Positions 1 through 13,100 of a DNA stretch of 64,000 nt are shown here, piece by piece; position 1 is the first letter of the stretch; each line of letters opens with the position of its first letter. Source of the DNA: Dermacentor variabilis (lineage: Eukaryota; Arthropoda; Arachnida; Ixodida; Ixodidae); NCBI RefSeq assembly GCF_050947875.1, contig NC_134574.1, positions 156,943,534 to 157,007,533 of the forward strand, read 5' to 3'. The notes beneath the pieces are model-generated. The model saw nothing but the letters and a program-made list of their open reading frames with translations, was not told the origin of the DNA and made no database searches. A program made the position numbers and the translations under genes.

Positions 1-650
1 AGGTATTCAATCATACCAATTCAGAAGCTCCCCCATGGACCCAAAGTTTCAAAATCCGGATGCAACTTGTGGCAAAGAGCGCGGGGTTCTGCTGACTGTC
101 ACGTGACCTATGGAGAACACAACTAACTAAACAAAACATCTTTTTCGGTACAACGAAAAGTGCATAACATCTCGGCACGGAGTGAAAGCAAAGTCAAGTG
201 GAACGGTGCTTTCAATCAGCACCTTCTTTTTACCTCGGATTATCCATATCAAGCACTTTGTCAGGAGCGATGAGCGAAGGCGAGTCTCAACTTGTCGCTC
301 AGTGGTGGCGCGTCAGTCAGTTCACCCTCCACGGAAGGGTAGCTGAGCATGTATGACCCGGTGGCGCTACGGAGGTGGAGCACCGCTGCAGTATATGCGG
401 GCGATTAAACAAGGATACAGTGAAATTTTTAGGCCATAACTTGACGAACCCTCGTGTGAACATTCATAAAGACTTCCTGTAGACTTGGTTGTAGACAACC
501 GTCCATGCAGACCGCCTTGACTTCGTATATACCGTGGCCCTTTTTGGTCATATGAAGGCCATACAGAGTCTACACTGAATATCGACAGCGCAAAGCGACA
601 TGAACGGCACAGAAAAGACACATGAACACTGGAAAAGAGCCCAAAGAACT
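1..650. other. no gene seen
   Basis: I see no reading frame with recognisable protein character and no clear element boundaries here. The sequence is mixed in composition and probably consists of old repeat material. Confidence 0.5.
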
Positions 651-654
651 AGCA

Positions 655-850
655 ATGTTGCCACGATGTAGTGACGGGGAAGAACGCAGTAGCGAAACCG
701 GGAATGACGAAAACTAAGTTTTTATTAGGCGGACCTGGTGTCCAGAAAAAACAGGCTACAATCGAAACACAACAATAGCGGCGACCACAGTCGGCGATCA
801 TCGAGAATCTGATCTGCGGGTGAAGCGAGTCGGCTTTTATGCGTGAGTCA
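655..850. repeat. dispersed repeat, copy A
   Basis: This stretch shares a diverged but co-linear block with 8490-8612. Both contain 'gtagtgacggggaagaac', then a block about gcggacctggtgtccag-like or gccggtgcccacaaaagcag-like, then 'acaatagcggc' or 'acaatgatagcggc'. I recognise the pattern as an interspersed tick repeat, possibly part of an LTR, but I cannot name its class. It encodes nothing I can support. Confidence 0.55.
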
Positions 851-1118
851 TCGGAGGTTCCAGAGCAACCGCTGGTGGCCCCGTGTCTTCCAGAAAGTGC
901 GACACAATCGGTGTCGCGCATGCAATCTGATAATGCAAGGTACGGCGAGGACATACACAACAGATAGAATGAACGATAACGTTTGAGAAACTTTCGAATC
1001 ATGCAGGCGCGTCCTGCGCTGAGCGATAACGCTTAACATTTATTTGTTAGCGGTGAAAAGCCGTCACCGGAGAAAGATAAACAAGTGCATGTATCAACAT
1101 ATTTCATAACGACGATAC

Positions 1119-1231
1119 ATTGGGCACGCTGGTAATCCACAGTGACGGATTACCAAGGTCAGTTACCAATCCGTACTGATATTTCGTTTCGCGCTGCGGA
1201 TAGTTTTCAGTGCGGATTACCAACGTGTCCA
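1119..1231. repeat. short inverted-repeat (MITE-like) element
   Basis: The left arm reads TTGGGCACGCTGGTAATCC and the right arm, reverse complemented, reads TTGGACACGTTGGTAATCC. The arms are about 19 bp with two mismatches and enclose about 75 bp that contain another diverged copy of the GGATTACCAA motif. This is the shape of a small foldback or MITE. No target duplication is obvious. Confidence 0.6.
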
Positions 1232-1299
1232 ATTAACGAGCCAATTTCCTTTACTCTGCTGATATCTGTATAGACTGCCGAACATGGTTTGTCGCACGA

Positions 1300-1377
1300 A
1301 GTCTATATTAGTCATATCATGAGAAGCCAACAAACACTGACACCAAGGACAACATAGGGGAAGTTAGTCTATATTAG
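1300..1377. mobile_element. 54-bp mini-insertion with 12-bp target duplication
   Basis: The 12-mer AGTCTATATTAG occurs at 1300-1311 and again at 1366-1377, exactly flanking a 54-bp insert (1312-1365). I recognise the core of the insert (GAGAAGCCAACAAACACTG followed by ACACCAAGGACAACATAGGG) as a sequence dispersed in tick genomes. The perfect flanking duplication identifies the insert as mobile. Its size suggests the truncated end of a retroelement, perhaps a LINE or Penelope-like element, but the class is inferred. Confidence 0.65.
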
Positions 1378-3470
1378 CCGCACCCGCACACAATGTGCAA
1401 CACCGTTAGTGTAGAGGCGCCCTATAGAACGTTCCTATACATGCGCTCTACATTATATTCGCACACAAATACACACACTCGCCCGCCCACCCCCGCACGT
1501 GTATATTCACACAGTACACACACTACCGTCCACAAACGCACACGGAAACAGTAAACAGTTAAGAAAAAAGAAAACACGCAGAAGCCGAGCGCGCACGCGC
1601 GCACATACACCGATGCCGTATAACGTGGACAATGAATATATTACGCGTTTTCGCGTGCGGGATGCACAAAAGGTGATAACAGTACGAATGATGAATGAAG
1701 AGGTGCGCAAAAAAGAAGAAAAAAAAGAACGAAACTTATGCTAGCGCGAGCCGCGGTTCCGAATGGGGAAAGAGGGGGAGTTGGGGAGGAGGCGAGTCCC
1801 GAAAGCTGCAGCGTTGCAGCGACCGCCGCGTCAAGCACGCCGCCAGCTCGTGGGCAGGGGGCCCTGCAGGAAGAGAAGGAGCGCGACGTGATGCAGCTCC
1901 GGGACGCTCTCTCAAGCCGGGCTAAAAGCCGCGTAGTGGGGAGGCGCGGCGCAGTCCATAAAAGCTCCGGCGGAGAAATTAACAGATTAGTGCCGGCGTA
2001 ATTGAAATCAACATAATTGATGTTTCCCCGCGCGCGCGTTCCCCGCCTGTCAGTGAAAAAGCCGCGTCTGTGAAATAATAATGATCGCGCCAACAGAGAA
2101 AAAAAAAAAAAAAAGAAGCGAGTCAGAAAGTAAGGACGAAGAGGAGCAGCCGAAAGAAAATAAACTATACGGGGAAGTGTATATGGTATATAGGAATGGG
2201 TGGGGGGGGGGGTGGGAGGGGGGGGGGGGCTGACTGCCTCTGCTGCGTCGAATCCATTTTCATCCGCATCGCGTTCCCTGTTTCCGAGAGGGATCTCCTC
2301 GCGCGGTGGGGCTCTTTGCTACGAGCTTTCTGTACAGCGACTTCGGCTCGCGTATAGCGACGGCGCGCAGAAGCCCGCGACGGTGTATTGGGAAGAAGCG
2401 AAACGCGCGGTCCATGGGGCATAAGCGCGTCGCTGTATAGACGCGTGCGTGGAGGTTGCAGCTCCGCGAGGCAGTGCGCTCGGGGATTCGCTAATAGCGC
2501 GCGTGCCGCTTCTTCGAAGCCGGATTAACTTCTCGCGGGGTGGAGCGCGACTCGGTGTTCGACGGGGGAAGCCTCTAACAGGTCGCGTGGCTGAACTTAC
2601 AGCGTACGGAACGCTGTGTTCGTAGTGCGCGACTTGCATAAGAGTGACGTCCCTCTGCAGCTTCTCCCGATTGTTCGTTTCTTTCCCCTCCGGTTTCTGG
2701 TTTTTTTTTTCCTCGCAGAAATCTGGCTAGCTCTCCCGCTCCTTATACATGTGCCGCACCCGTCGTCGTCATTATGAACGCGCTCGTATAGGCATTGGCT
2801 TTCGATCCGTATACACGCACGTACTTTTCTGCCCGAACAATGGGACACGCCGAGATTTCACGCCGACTTCTGTTGACGAATTCGAGGTGCGAAGTCGTCC
2901 CAGGGATGTCAGATATAATGTTGTCGACCGCCAGCCGACGGAGTTCGACGGCAGTGCCGGCATTTGGTTGACGGAGATGTCCGAGTTTGATGCGGCTTTA
3001 GGGCCAATAAGATACGCCGCATGATCTCTTTAAGAACTGGAAAAATATCAATGAGGAGCGTGTACAATGGTTGCCACTATGCAGGATCACTAATACTATA
3101 GCCGATACCAGCCTCTAATTTCTAAGTTGATTCTACGTCATTCTACGTGCTTCTGCGATACGGCTTTTGCAACGGCGAGCTTGTAGAGACAGTTGAGGTG
3201 CTGCGGTAATATGAACGCAATGAATTAAAACGAGGCAGGCATAAAACGGCAAATAAACTTCCCGATTTGTTTAATTACACGCATTAGTAATAATTAGTTG
3301 AGGTTATGCTAAGGGTTATGACAGATGCCTTAGTTGGAAGACGACAGCTTAGATCTGAGTGGCCAGTCGTATTTACGGCATACAAATATACCAGCACAAT
3401 ACATGTTTTATAATATTGCCCCCCACCTAAATGCGGCCAGAAGAAAGCGGTTGATTAAACCAACAAATAT
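1378..3470. other. no gene seen; GC-rich repeat-like DNA
   Basis: This contains CA/CG-rich low complexity near 1440-1620, A and G homopolymer runs near 2098-2115 and 2198-2230, and a GC-rich block from 1740 to 2960. A 91-codon frame at 2749-3024 (+) shows no family I recognise and is not called a gene. Confidence 0.4.
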
Positions 3471-3473
3471 TCA

Positions 3474-3545
3474 GGAGAGAGAGAGAGAGAGATAAAAAGG
3501 CGGGAAGGTTAACTATATATCACCCAGTTTGCTACCCTACACGCA
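3474..3545 (-). mobile_element. LINE 3' tail fragment (GA-rich end)
   Basis: A (GA)n run is followed by a block ending in 'agtttgctaccctacac'. The same layout occurs at 6015-6092, where (GA)n leads to 'ggtttgctaccctgcact' and then to a LINE coding end on the minus strand. I therefore read this as a 5'-truncated copy of the same LINE 3' UTR, inserted on the minus strand. Confidence 0.55.
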
Positions 3546-3890
3546 AAGAGGAGAATCGCTCAGTCCCTCAGCAGCTATGACACTTTGATTGTTTGATTTT
3601 CCACTGATCGAGACTGCTTCGTTAGTGTCTTGTGGTTCCTCGTCTGCGCACCATACAGGTGACGGGAAGCGCATTGGCGAACATTAGATTCCGCTTCTTT
3701 TTAATAATTTTCCTGTAGAGATCTTCTCCGTGGATATAGCCACAAAGCTGTGAAGAAATAGGTTATTGAATTGTGCTGCATATAAACATGTTGCTCATCA
3801 ACTTTCGTGGCTGTGAGCTCATACCTCCCGCTGCCGAGTACTGCCCTTCAAGCCCTCGTTTGGCTTAGGCAGGCCGGCTTTACGGCTATT

Positions 3891-4429
3891 AACGCGAAAG
3901 CATTGAAGGCCCCGTGTAGACGAAAATCCGGTGCACATGCCAGTGTCGGCGGAGTTGTCTGTGAGCGAAAATTTCCGTATATATTTAAGTATATGTATAT
4001 GCCACGCCTTGCTATATTACATGCGGTATATGCTGCTTATATTGCCACACCATTCTATCACTAAAGTTGCTCGTACCTTTTTGTCTTACTTTCTTGACGA
4101 AGTTATTATGCCTGGGAATTTTGAGAATGACAGCCGACAAACGAGTGTCATGAAACAAAGCACCAACAGCGCATGCCTTTTATGTTAAACCTTCGCAGAG
4201 TTAAATATTAAAAGTGCGAAACAATAACAGAAACCTGACAATGATGCAATATTTTTGGCGTGGCCTCCTCCGGGATCGGCCCCACGCAAGAGGCCGCGTT
4301 TCTACCATAAAGCTCGCCCTCGTGCATAGCGTTCGCCGCCAGCGTTTTCCGGTAAACATCACGATTATATAAGCTGCAGTTGCCGGGAAGCGCGAGAAGC
4401 AGTCAGGGATCTTTGAATGCTATTGCGTT
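3891..4429. mobile_element. non-autonomous element with short terminal inverted repeats
   Basis: The left end AACGCGAAAGCATTGAAGG pairs imperfectly with the right end, which reads AACGCAATAGCATTCAAAG on the reverse strand. The 539-bp interior has no coding capacity. The left part (after 'ggccccgtgtagacg') matches a tick interspersed repeat I recognise. It is most likely a MITE-type DNA transposon. I did not find a clean target duplication. Confidence 0.5.
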
Positions 4430-5999
4430 CCGCTCTTAAAGATGAAGCTTAAGCGTTCTCCGAATTTTTGGATTCTAATATATATATTATTGTTCGTATC
4501 AATAATATTGTGACCCTGCTTTCCCGTGCTCACAGGCACGTAGTTACATGACCATTTTTGATAATTCGCGGGCTTTCTCTGTTCGCGATAAATAAGCACG
4601 TCATGTGTACATTCCTCGAAACAACTGATTTTGGCTGCTCTTACGATTCTTTACGACTCCCTAATTTGCATCGTGACAATTTGCTAAGTACATTTAATCC
4701 CCTAACTGAAGTTCAGCGACGGTTCCTCAACAACACTCCGAGCAACATGCGTTTGGTTTTATTAGCGTAGAATTAATTATTCGCCTTTTATATAGGGGTA
4801 AGTCATAACCCTGTGCATTTTGCATATTTCCCCGTACGCCCTCATGGATTTGAAAACCACCTCGAATCTGATATATATACCATAATAATTATAGTCAATG
4901 CCTATACAAATACTGTCGCTTTCTTTAAGGCGAAAGAAAAGGGATTTACTTGGGATTGGGGAGAACCAATGAACAAATAAAGAAATGTCGAATATTTTTA
5001 GCGCAGCACCTGAAATCTGTACGTGCTCAGAGAGAAAAAATCAACAACAAAAGAACGAAGGATACGAGATAAGCTGCCTTCATTTGCTAGATACAATGTA
5101 ATGTCATCAGCGAAGGCTGTCAGCTTGGCGACACCGCAATCTGGCAATGTAAGACCACGTATATACGTGATCATCTATCAGCAATGCACACAAAGATCTC
5201 TTTACTTTTTATCGCGCACCCGACCGACCGAGTGGTCAATGCCGGCGACCTATCGCGGCTTCGTACCAGCCAACGTCAAAATGCAAGGGGACGGGAAGAT
5301 GAAATATCTCGTTGCAAAAATACTACCCTGGATTTACAGCGTATGCAAATCGCTGTGTACTGAGCGTACGTGACTCACGCCATGTATGGATCTCTTCACG
5401 CACATGTTCAACCTATTTCACTCCGCGAAGTCATTACGCGGTTAGACGCGCTGCAGCTACACCTCAGCCGGCCAAATGTCAATAAAAGGTTAAGACATTT
5501 CAGTTATTAAATTATTTTCAATATTCGTGCCATTGGTGCCACAACAAACAAGGCGAAGGCACGCTGGTAAAAATGTGTGTCTGGTACAACCGGAGTTGTT
5601 CGGTCATGCAATTGAAATTCGTGCCGATCAAAATTTGCATGCAGCTGCGCGAGGTGCGTGAGCCCCCAACCAGGTACAGTGCTCACGAGCTAGTTCTCGG
5701 GAACTCTGTAGTTCTCGGGAACTATAGACCAGCACTTTTTGGCAAACGACAGAAGTAATCAAAAGGCAGCGTGCAAATTTAGGTTGTGAATTAATCTCTC
5801 TCGTTTTTCCATATGAACGCGAGACAATATTGTGACTTCTTTTGTGGCTGCTTGAATGCATCTGTTCGCCCCCCCCCTCCCCCTTCCGCCTTCCTTTGCA
5901 AAACCGAAGCATACCGTGTACAGCGTCAGTTATTCCGTTACTAAACTCCAGTGAACAGTTTATGACGATGCGACAAGTCCATCGCTGGCATCCGTTTCC
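4430..5999. other. no gene seen
   Basis: Mixed AT-rich sequence. It has a local direct repeat of 'agttctcgggaact' at 5690-5726. No frame has recognisable protein character. Confidence 0.45.
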
Positions 6000-6000
6000 A

Positions 6001-6385
6001 AAGAGATAGAGGGGGAGAGAGAGAGAGAGAACAAGGATAGGAAACGCAGAGAGGTCAACCAGAACAGCATCCGGTTTGCTACCCTGCACTGGAGATGAGG
6101 GAAAGGGGAAGAGAAAGAGGAAGAAAGGGAAAGAGTAAGCACTGAGTGCGTGCAGGAGGGACACCATACACAAGGACACTATAAACGGTCTCTTAAAGCG
6201 GTGCACTTCAAGTACTCCACTAGTGCACTAATCGCTTTTCGAGCCAGTGACGGGTGTGGCCAGGGTCCGAGTATCTTTGACTCGGTGAACGGCCTCGAGT
6301 CCAGTCGGTGTAAAGTTGCCCGCAGAGAGAGGCGTTGGACATTGTAGCGAGGGCAGGTACACAATTTCCGGAAGAACTGGCAAAC
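6001..6385 (-). pseudogene. LINE C-terminal coding end and 3' UTR (I/Jockey-type)
   Basis: Reading the minus strand from about 6385, a frame encodes a Cys-rich tail beginning LCTCPRYNVQR, then LDSRPFTESKILGPWP, and a C-terminal helix ending in LKCTALRDRL at 6179. This is the conserved C-terminal zinc-finger tail of RNase H-type LINEs (pattern C.C..Y...R, ...RPFSE.KILGPW). A pyrimidine-rich 3' UTR follows and ends in a (CT)n run on that strand at about 6015-6030. The copy is 5'-truncated, since no reverse transcriptase is present. Confidence 0.75.
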
Positions 6386-8489
6386 GTATTGCCGATAACG
6401 GCGGCAATAGCTTTCTCGGGCCCCGCTTCCATGGCACACTATAGTGACGCTCCACACCAGCCATTTCGCATAGATATACCTATACCGCATTGTAGACTGA
6501 TCACGTAAACACAACAGCCGCATGCATTGCATAGCGGTACGTATATGGTACAAGTATACATAAATTGGAGTAATGTTGACAGGCACATGGAAGACACGGT
6601 GATAGATAATTTCACAGTTGCAGCTATTTCACTACACGGAACGGGCGATTGTTTCGGCAAACGCAAATGAAGCTCGCTGAGACCAAAATCGCGAGAATTT
6701 TTTTTTAGACACGCACGAGCGAGGTCGCATATTTCCCACACAAAACGCGAGAACGGGGTGCACGACCCCTTTGTCTGGTTTCTCACAAAAAGCATAATAA
6801 TAATAATAATAATAATAACCAAAAAAAACGAAACATTACGCACCCCACACGTTTCGTACACGCCCTGGGGTTATCGGAGGTCCGAATCGACCGCGTACGT
6901 ATGTACAAGATGGCACGCACAGCGCATGGACCGCTGCCCGTTCGCCGCAAAAGCAATTACCGTCGTTTCCCTGCCTAGCGTCTCGTACACGACAGAGACG
7001 AACGGTTTCTGTGTGAACCGCCGTTTGCTCCCATTCATATGCGCGAAAATTGACGTCGAACACGGAACGCCGTCTCGTACATGCACGAGAACGGGAAGAA
7101 CCAAGAAAAGCGCATTCTTTCTCGAACGATATATATGTTCAGATATATCGCGACCCTTACCGCTTGTTACAGTTGGCGCGCCGGCTGCTCGAGGGAAGAA
7201 GCCTTAAGAAGAGTAGTAAGAAAAGAAAAAAAAATGAAACAGAGCGCTGTTTCTTCAGGAGATGAAGGAGGGGGGGGGGGGGTGTTCAGGGTACGAGGCG
7301 GGCATGCTATAGGGTTTTATTGATGAAGTGAGGCGAACGAGTGGCGGGCAAAACGGTACAACACGCTTTCGTTTCTCATTCGATGCACGCAGGAGAGCAA
7401 GAAATACGAACGCAAAGGGCAAGTGACTGTAGCCGGTCCATGGGAAGCGAAGCTCACAATAACGCCGCAAGAGCGGGCTGATCGCGCGCTTCTCACGAAA
7501 TCCCGTTCGCGCGCTAAGCAAGCAAGCGCTAAGCGACGCGAATCACGAAAGCGCAACTTTGGCGCCGTCTAGCGGAATGTGCGAGGAACTTCGCGGTCGC
7601 GCTCGAAAGGGCCCTCGGTTCTTGTTCGGGCGACGCCGAAGCCATGCGGAAAGGCTTGGCCCGACCCTTGTTTATACGAATTAAAGCCGTGATTGCACGG
7701 CATTCCCCAGCTTCGCTCTCCGTATTGTAGCACGTACTTCGCACCTTGGAACGCTTCACCTTGCTTTTTTTCTTTTCATCGATGCTGCCAGTTAGCGTGT
7801 TTTTTTTTTCTTAAAAATTCATTCACTCCTGTTCTGGGGGGAGAAGGGGGGGAGGGGCGAGGCAATGGAGGATGATAGATGGGTGGCAACACAACTATAT
7901 AGTACGAATTGCTCGCCTCGTTATAGGGCCTTACCTTTCAAGATGTACTATACAGGAAAAAAAGTATAATAAAAAAAGGACTCCTCCGTAAGTTTCCGTA
8001 GACATGTTAGCTGATGACCAATGTTCCGCCAGTAAACCTCGAAGGCACTGTTGCCGGTCAGGATTGGAATGAATTAAGATGTAAACTTGCAAATATCTGT
8101 CAAATAAATCGATTTGCTGCAAACAACACCAATACGTTATGGAACACTGTCATCTTAACTATGCATATGTATGTGCATTTATACGGTACTCGTTACGGTC
8201 TGGCATTCCTATCACGTAACAAAGAACCAGTTTATATCAACACACAATTCGTTTGTGACTTACTGTTGGTTGAGTTTTTGGTAATTGAGTACCGAGCGCA
8301 TTTTTTTTTATTACCCAGATGTATGGACGCTCTCAGATGACCAGACGGCTGATATTAGTCATTCAATTACTTCACCTGATTGAGATAGGACTAACTAGCA
8401 GTGTGCTTAAGCACCCAGTAACTTTCGGTTTCGCCCGCTGCGATATATAGCTCTCTAAATTTAGCGGAAGACTGACAGCACACTATGAT
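6386..8489. other. no gene seen
   Basis: Short simple repeats occur at 6787-6808 (ATA) and 7268-7282 (G run). The 7000-7700 part is GC-rich but shows no convincing exon on either strand. Confidence 0.4.
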
Positions 8490-8612
8490 ATCAAGTAGTA
8501 GTGACGGGGAAGAACACCGCAGCAAAACTGTGAATAACTTAACGTTATGTTGAGCGAGCCGGTGCCCACAAAAGCAGGTTGCAATCAAAGCACAATGATA
8601 GCGGCTATAGAG
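8490..8612. repeat. dispersed repeat, copy B
   Basis: This is the diverged partner of the repeat at 655-850. It shares 'agtagtgacggggaagaac', a 'gagccggtgcccacaaaagcaggttgcaatc'-like middle and the final 'agcggc'. It is a non-coding interspersed repeat whose class is not known to me. Confidence 0.55.
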
Positions 8613-9046
8613 GGAAAGTACCCGGCACAGTCGGTATTTTGTGGACTGGTATGGTACTTTTGTCACGTTCTGCAGTCTCCGCAGATGGTTTCTTTTATTG
8701 AACGTGTATGTGCTTAGCCCGCTCTATTGTGAGAGGTACGGTATGCGCGACCTTTACAACGAAGTCACCTGCGTAACGAAGTGCTCTGGAGGTTCCGCGC
8801 ACTTCGTTGCACAGGCGTTTCACTGTATAGAAGTAGGTTTCTGTGGACGATACAGATACATGCCGCTCTACTTCTAAAGAGCACAGCTACGGTCATATGA
8901 AATCAAGAACCTTTATTTATGTCGTTGCTGAGTGCCACAAACACTCATCGGGAAGGACAATAGCGACAAAGCAAAACAAGACTGGACAAACGGCTCTTTA
9001 CTATGCAAAATGTATCTGGAGTGTGGTAACGAATATGAATCATTTG

Positions 9047-9048
<2 letters not shown>
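8613..9048. other. no gene seen
   Basis: Unique-looking sequence between a dispersed repeat and an AT microsatellite. The 78-codon frame at 8641-8877 has no recognisable motif. Confidence 0.4.

Positions 9049-9139
<91 letters not shown>
9049..9139. repeat. (AT)n microsatellite, about 91 bp
   Basis: An uninterrupted AT dinucleotide array. Similar-length AT arrays occur at 24750-24833 and 57160-57251. Confidence 0.97.
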
Positions 9140-9140
<1 letters not shown>

Positions 9141-12100
9141 GGACGATTGTGGGTTGTAAATAGTCTTCACTTCTTGCCACATTTGTGCTTTCTTTCTATT
9201 CACTACACTCCGGACAGCGACCTGCACTACTTGGACTATAAATTACATAAATAAATATCGTGCATGACACTCAAAGGGACGTAAAAACATGCATATTATC
9301 TGCGTTTGCATGAAGACATGGCTGCCACATAGACAGGAACTCCCGTATACATATTTTAACGCAGCTGATTTCCTGCACACCCTATATTTCAAGACCGAGA
9401 ATGGCATCACTCTCTACGGGGCGGCCTAATCCCCGCAGCCAACGGAAATGCTGCCCAGCACACACACGCTTATGGGTCGAAGCGTAAAGGCTAGCAATTA
9501 ACTTCTTTTTTGCAAAGTCAGCAATCATCGGGGGGCGTTCTGCTCTAAGGAAGGTAATAATATTTTCTCGTAACCACACGCATAAGCGTCCATGTTCCGG
9601 TAATTGCGCGAACATCTGTCAACCCAATAGTTCACAGGAACGCGAACTCTCCTTTCCCATGACCCAAGCTCCCAAGTTCGAAAGAATTTCTCATCCCCTC
9701 ATCTATACGCATTGATGCTTCTTTTCCTGGACATCTGTCCAACCAACAGCTCACAAAGCCTCTCGGAGAAAACAATATATGTATGTATGTATGTGCGTGT
9801 GTGTGCGTGTGTGTGTGTGTGTGTGTAAAGATGCTCGCGCTCACGGAAGTACAAACAACGACTGCGTGCTCGCACTCCTGACAGGCTCCCGCGTACACAC
9901 ACGCGTTTGAACGCGACCTCGTATACGCGTACGACGCAATGACGTGTACACGAGCACGCACGTCTCAATCAGGCCGCGCTCTCGCGCAGGGGAATCAATT
10001 GGCAAGCTGGTCACGCACGGGTGGTTAGAATTCAAAGCAGCGCGCGATGTAGGTGTGTGCGTATGTGCGCAGGCGGTTTCGGCGTTCGACCACCGAGCTC
10101 GCGACCGCGGCTGTACAACATGCACAGCAGCGAAACTGCTGGCGCTGCAGGGATGCACACACACACGCCGCGGAACCGAGATGGCGGCAGGCGATAGTCG
10201 TGCCACCCTGTTAACGATTCGCGTAAAGCACGCCGCGGCGGTTGGTGGTCGCGCGGCATGCAAATAGCTAGACCGCGCTTGCAGGGGTATACACAGTCGC
10301 CTGGACGAGGAAACCGAAAGAACGAAGGAAAAGAACAGGACAGGTACTTTCGAGTTGACGGGAAATGAGGGGGCGGTTCGGGTACAGCCCCCCAATCCTA
10401 AACCTCCCCCCCCCCCCCCCTACTGACAAAGATTGCTTGCCGCGCGTGTGTGTTGCTTGCGTGTCTTTGTGCTGGGACCGAACGCAGTTGTCCGTCCTTG
10501 CATATGGGGCGTGTATAAGTGCAGGTTGAGCTCTCCGCATAGCGGGCTCACGAATGTGTTCGTTCGTTTGCTCGCGCGTCATTTTCTTTTCGCATCTTTT
10601 TACTCGTGAGTCTGTATTTCCTGTGTCGTTGTGGCGGAGGAAAAAAAAAAGAACGTTTGATGGTGATTTTAATGCCGTTCGTCGCTGTTTGCAACGGCAT
10701 ACGGACATGCTCAGATGTATATACAGTATACTATGTATATAGCCATGATTTCTTAGCACTACACATAGAAATAACAGAGCAGGGCGTTGACGTTTTTTGT
10801 TGCTGTGTTGCTCACGATACAGAGCGCATACTTGCTGGTAAGCAAGCTTCCTAGTTCTTTTCCTCCACTGTGAATCAATGTTATTCATGTACAAATACCT
10901 GAACACTCTCCCAGCCCATTTGCTTTCTTCCATATTCCTCAGTCGTTCATCGTAAGTAATCTTACTGTGAGCTTCCCTTACTTCAGAACTTGTCCGCACA
11001 AAACATGCAAAAGCATGTTTTAAAACTTATAAAAAATGTGCGCAAGCAAGTAAACAGTCTTTCGACTTTCTTTTTCTGCTTCTTTCTTTTTTTGGAATGT
11101 CAACGCTGAACAAATTCGGCCAACTTTAGGGTCTTATACCAGTCCACCGTTGGCGTAACGGAGAAATAATACGCTTGCACTAGAATTGTTTGTCGCAATG
11201 AGCTGACGCGTTTCTCACGAATGTGTTTTACGACTGTTATCAGTGCTTCACACATAACTTTAGATCAGCAGATAGCCGCTGCAAAACTCACGAATAATAT
11301 GGTACTGAAAAAAAAAACCGGATAATAGGCTAAAATTCACGTCTGTCACCGCCAACTTCAATAAAAAGAAAAGGAAAGAAAGAAAAGGGGAACTTGTTTT
11401 TTTAGTATACAGTGAAACGAAAAAAAGACAAAAAACACGTTCGCGTTATTGATTCAGTAGAGGACAAGTAACTCTCGCGGATTCATCTGTCGCCGTAAAT
11501 AATGAAAAAAATAAGAGACGTGTAAACGGTTTAATTCTGACCAATGAATAAAAGATGTTTCTAGCTGAAAGCTCAAACAATGACGTTGATGAACACAAAC
11601 ACAACTACGATTTGAAGCTGATCATCCAGAGACAGCGTAGCAATAAGTGAACAAACTTGCCTTGTTTCAGCTATGCGCTGTGTGTAGTGTAGTTCTATAT
11701 ATACCCGACATGGGCGGTACTATATCCATAGAACCAACTTCCTCAATAACTTCTTGTGTCTCGTTTTCTCGCTTTTTTTTTTTCTGCTTTCAAACACGTC
11801 ACTAAGAGAAAGCGTGATGATACCTATGATACATGCAGGCAAATTCGAGTATCTTCAGCGATGTCAGTTTGATACAAAGGTACAGCGGGCATTCGTTAAC
11901 TCCTCTCCTCGTTTGGCAAATGATAGGCAAATAGTTGTCGGCGTATTTCCAATCACCGACAGCTCGCGCGACCGTCGTCACCACAGCTAACCGCTGCCAC
12001 TGCGGTGGCCTATCTTTCCGCGCTCCGCAGCAGTGCGCTATACAGCAAGCCCCCGTTCCCTTGCTGTCTCTCTCTCTCTCCCCCTGCATCTCTCCCTCTC

Positions 12101-12246
12101 TCCACCAACGCCACTTCAGCTGCAGCCGCGTCCATAAAGAGCGCGCGGCCACCCCGGCCGCCACCTCCCGGCTTCGAGTGGCGATGGTTCGGTAGGAGGA
12201 GGCAACTGTCGCCACGCTCCACGGAGCTGAACGCCCCGCCGATGGC

Positions 12247-12279
<33 letters not shown>

Positions 12280-13090
12280 GCGACACTCCACCGGTGCGGC
12301 ACGGCCGAAAACACCGAAAGGGAACACGCGTCGCCACCGTCGCGTACGGACTACCACAAACGACGCTCGTTTGGTCGCATTTGCATGAAAATCAGACACG
12401 CAGCCGGCGCTTCCTCCCCCCCCCCCTTCTCAGCAACCTCTCCCGCGCCTCGCTTTACTCCCTCTCTTCTGTTGACCGCCTCATTCGGGTTGGCGTGCGT
12501 CGCCGCATAGCGTACTACCGCATTTACGCGTGCAAGCGCCGCTCTCGTGTAAGACCCGCACACTCTCCCCACGTTAGAGATCTAGAATTTGATTGGATCT
12601 TCAAAACATGCCGTTTTATATCAGTTGGTACGAACGTTCCCGTTAGGTGGCGAGCAAAGAGATCACTATCCGCGTAATTTTTATTTTGCTTATTTGTGCA
12701 TGAAGAACTGTTTACATTTTAGCGCGACAGTGCTAAGAGTCCCGCGTCCAGCGTCGACTGTCGTTACAGCAGAAATATTTTCGGACCACGCATACCCAAC
12801 CACGCAGGCCCTTTACTTTGAGCAAAGAAGTTACTGAACTAATTGAATTTCTCAAGGTAAAATGCGTCAGAAAAATCGTAAAGTACGACTGGCGCACTAC
12901 CTGCAGACATGATAGCGCTGCACTGTAATATGAATATACGAGAAAACAATTCTGTTACGTGGGAACTAAAAAAAAAAAACACATGCCCCTTTTCCAGCGT
13001 TTCTACCATTCATAGAGCGGCCATGGCCTCCGCCGGCGCGCAAATTTCAAAAGCCATAAAGCGGCGCGCCCGGTTCCATACAACACTTCC
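9140..13090. other. no gene seen; low-complexity islands
   Basis: This holds a TG-rich run at 9779-9827, a C run at 10407-10421, and CT-rich tracts at 12068-12085 and 12247-12280 inside a GC-rich block (about 11950-12560). Several long frames here owe their length to simple repeats or GC content. I do not support any as a gene. Confidence 0.4.
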
Positions 13091-13100
13091 AGATGGCGCT

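Noticed and set aside
8843..9227. Frames with long YIYIYI runs
   Set aside because: Pure translation of the (AT)n microsatellite. The same applies to 24574-24922 and 57141-57515.
10268..10999. 243-codon minus-strand frame
   Set aside because: The translation is a mix of simple runs (GGGG, KKKR) and has no domain. No paralogue or splice evidence.
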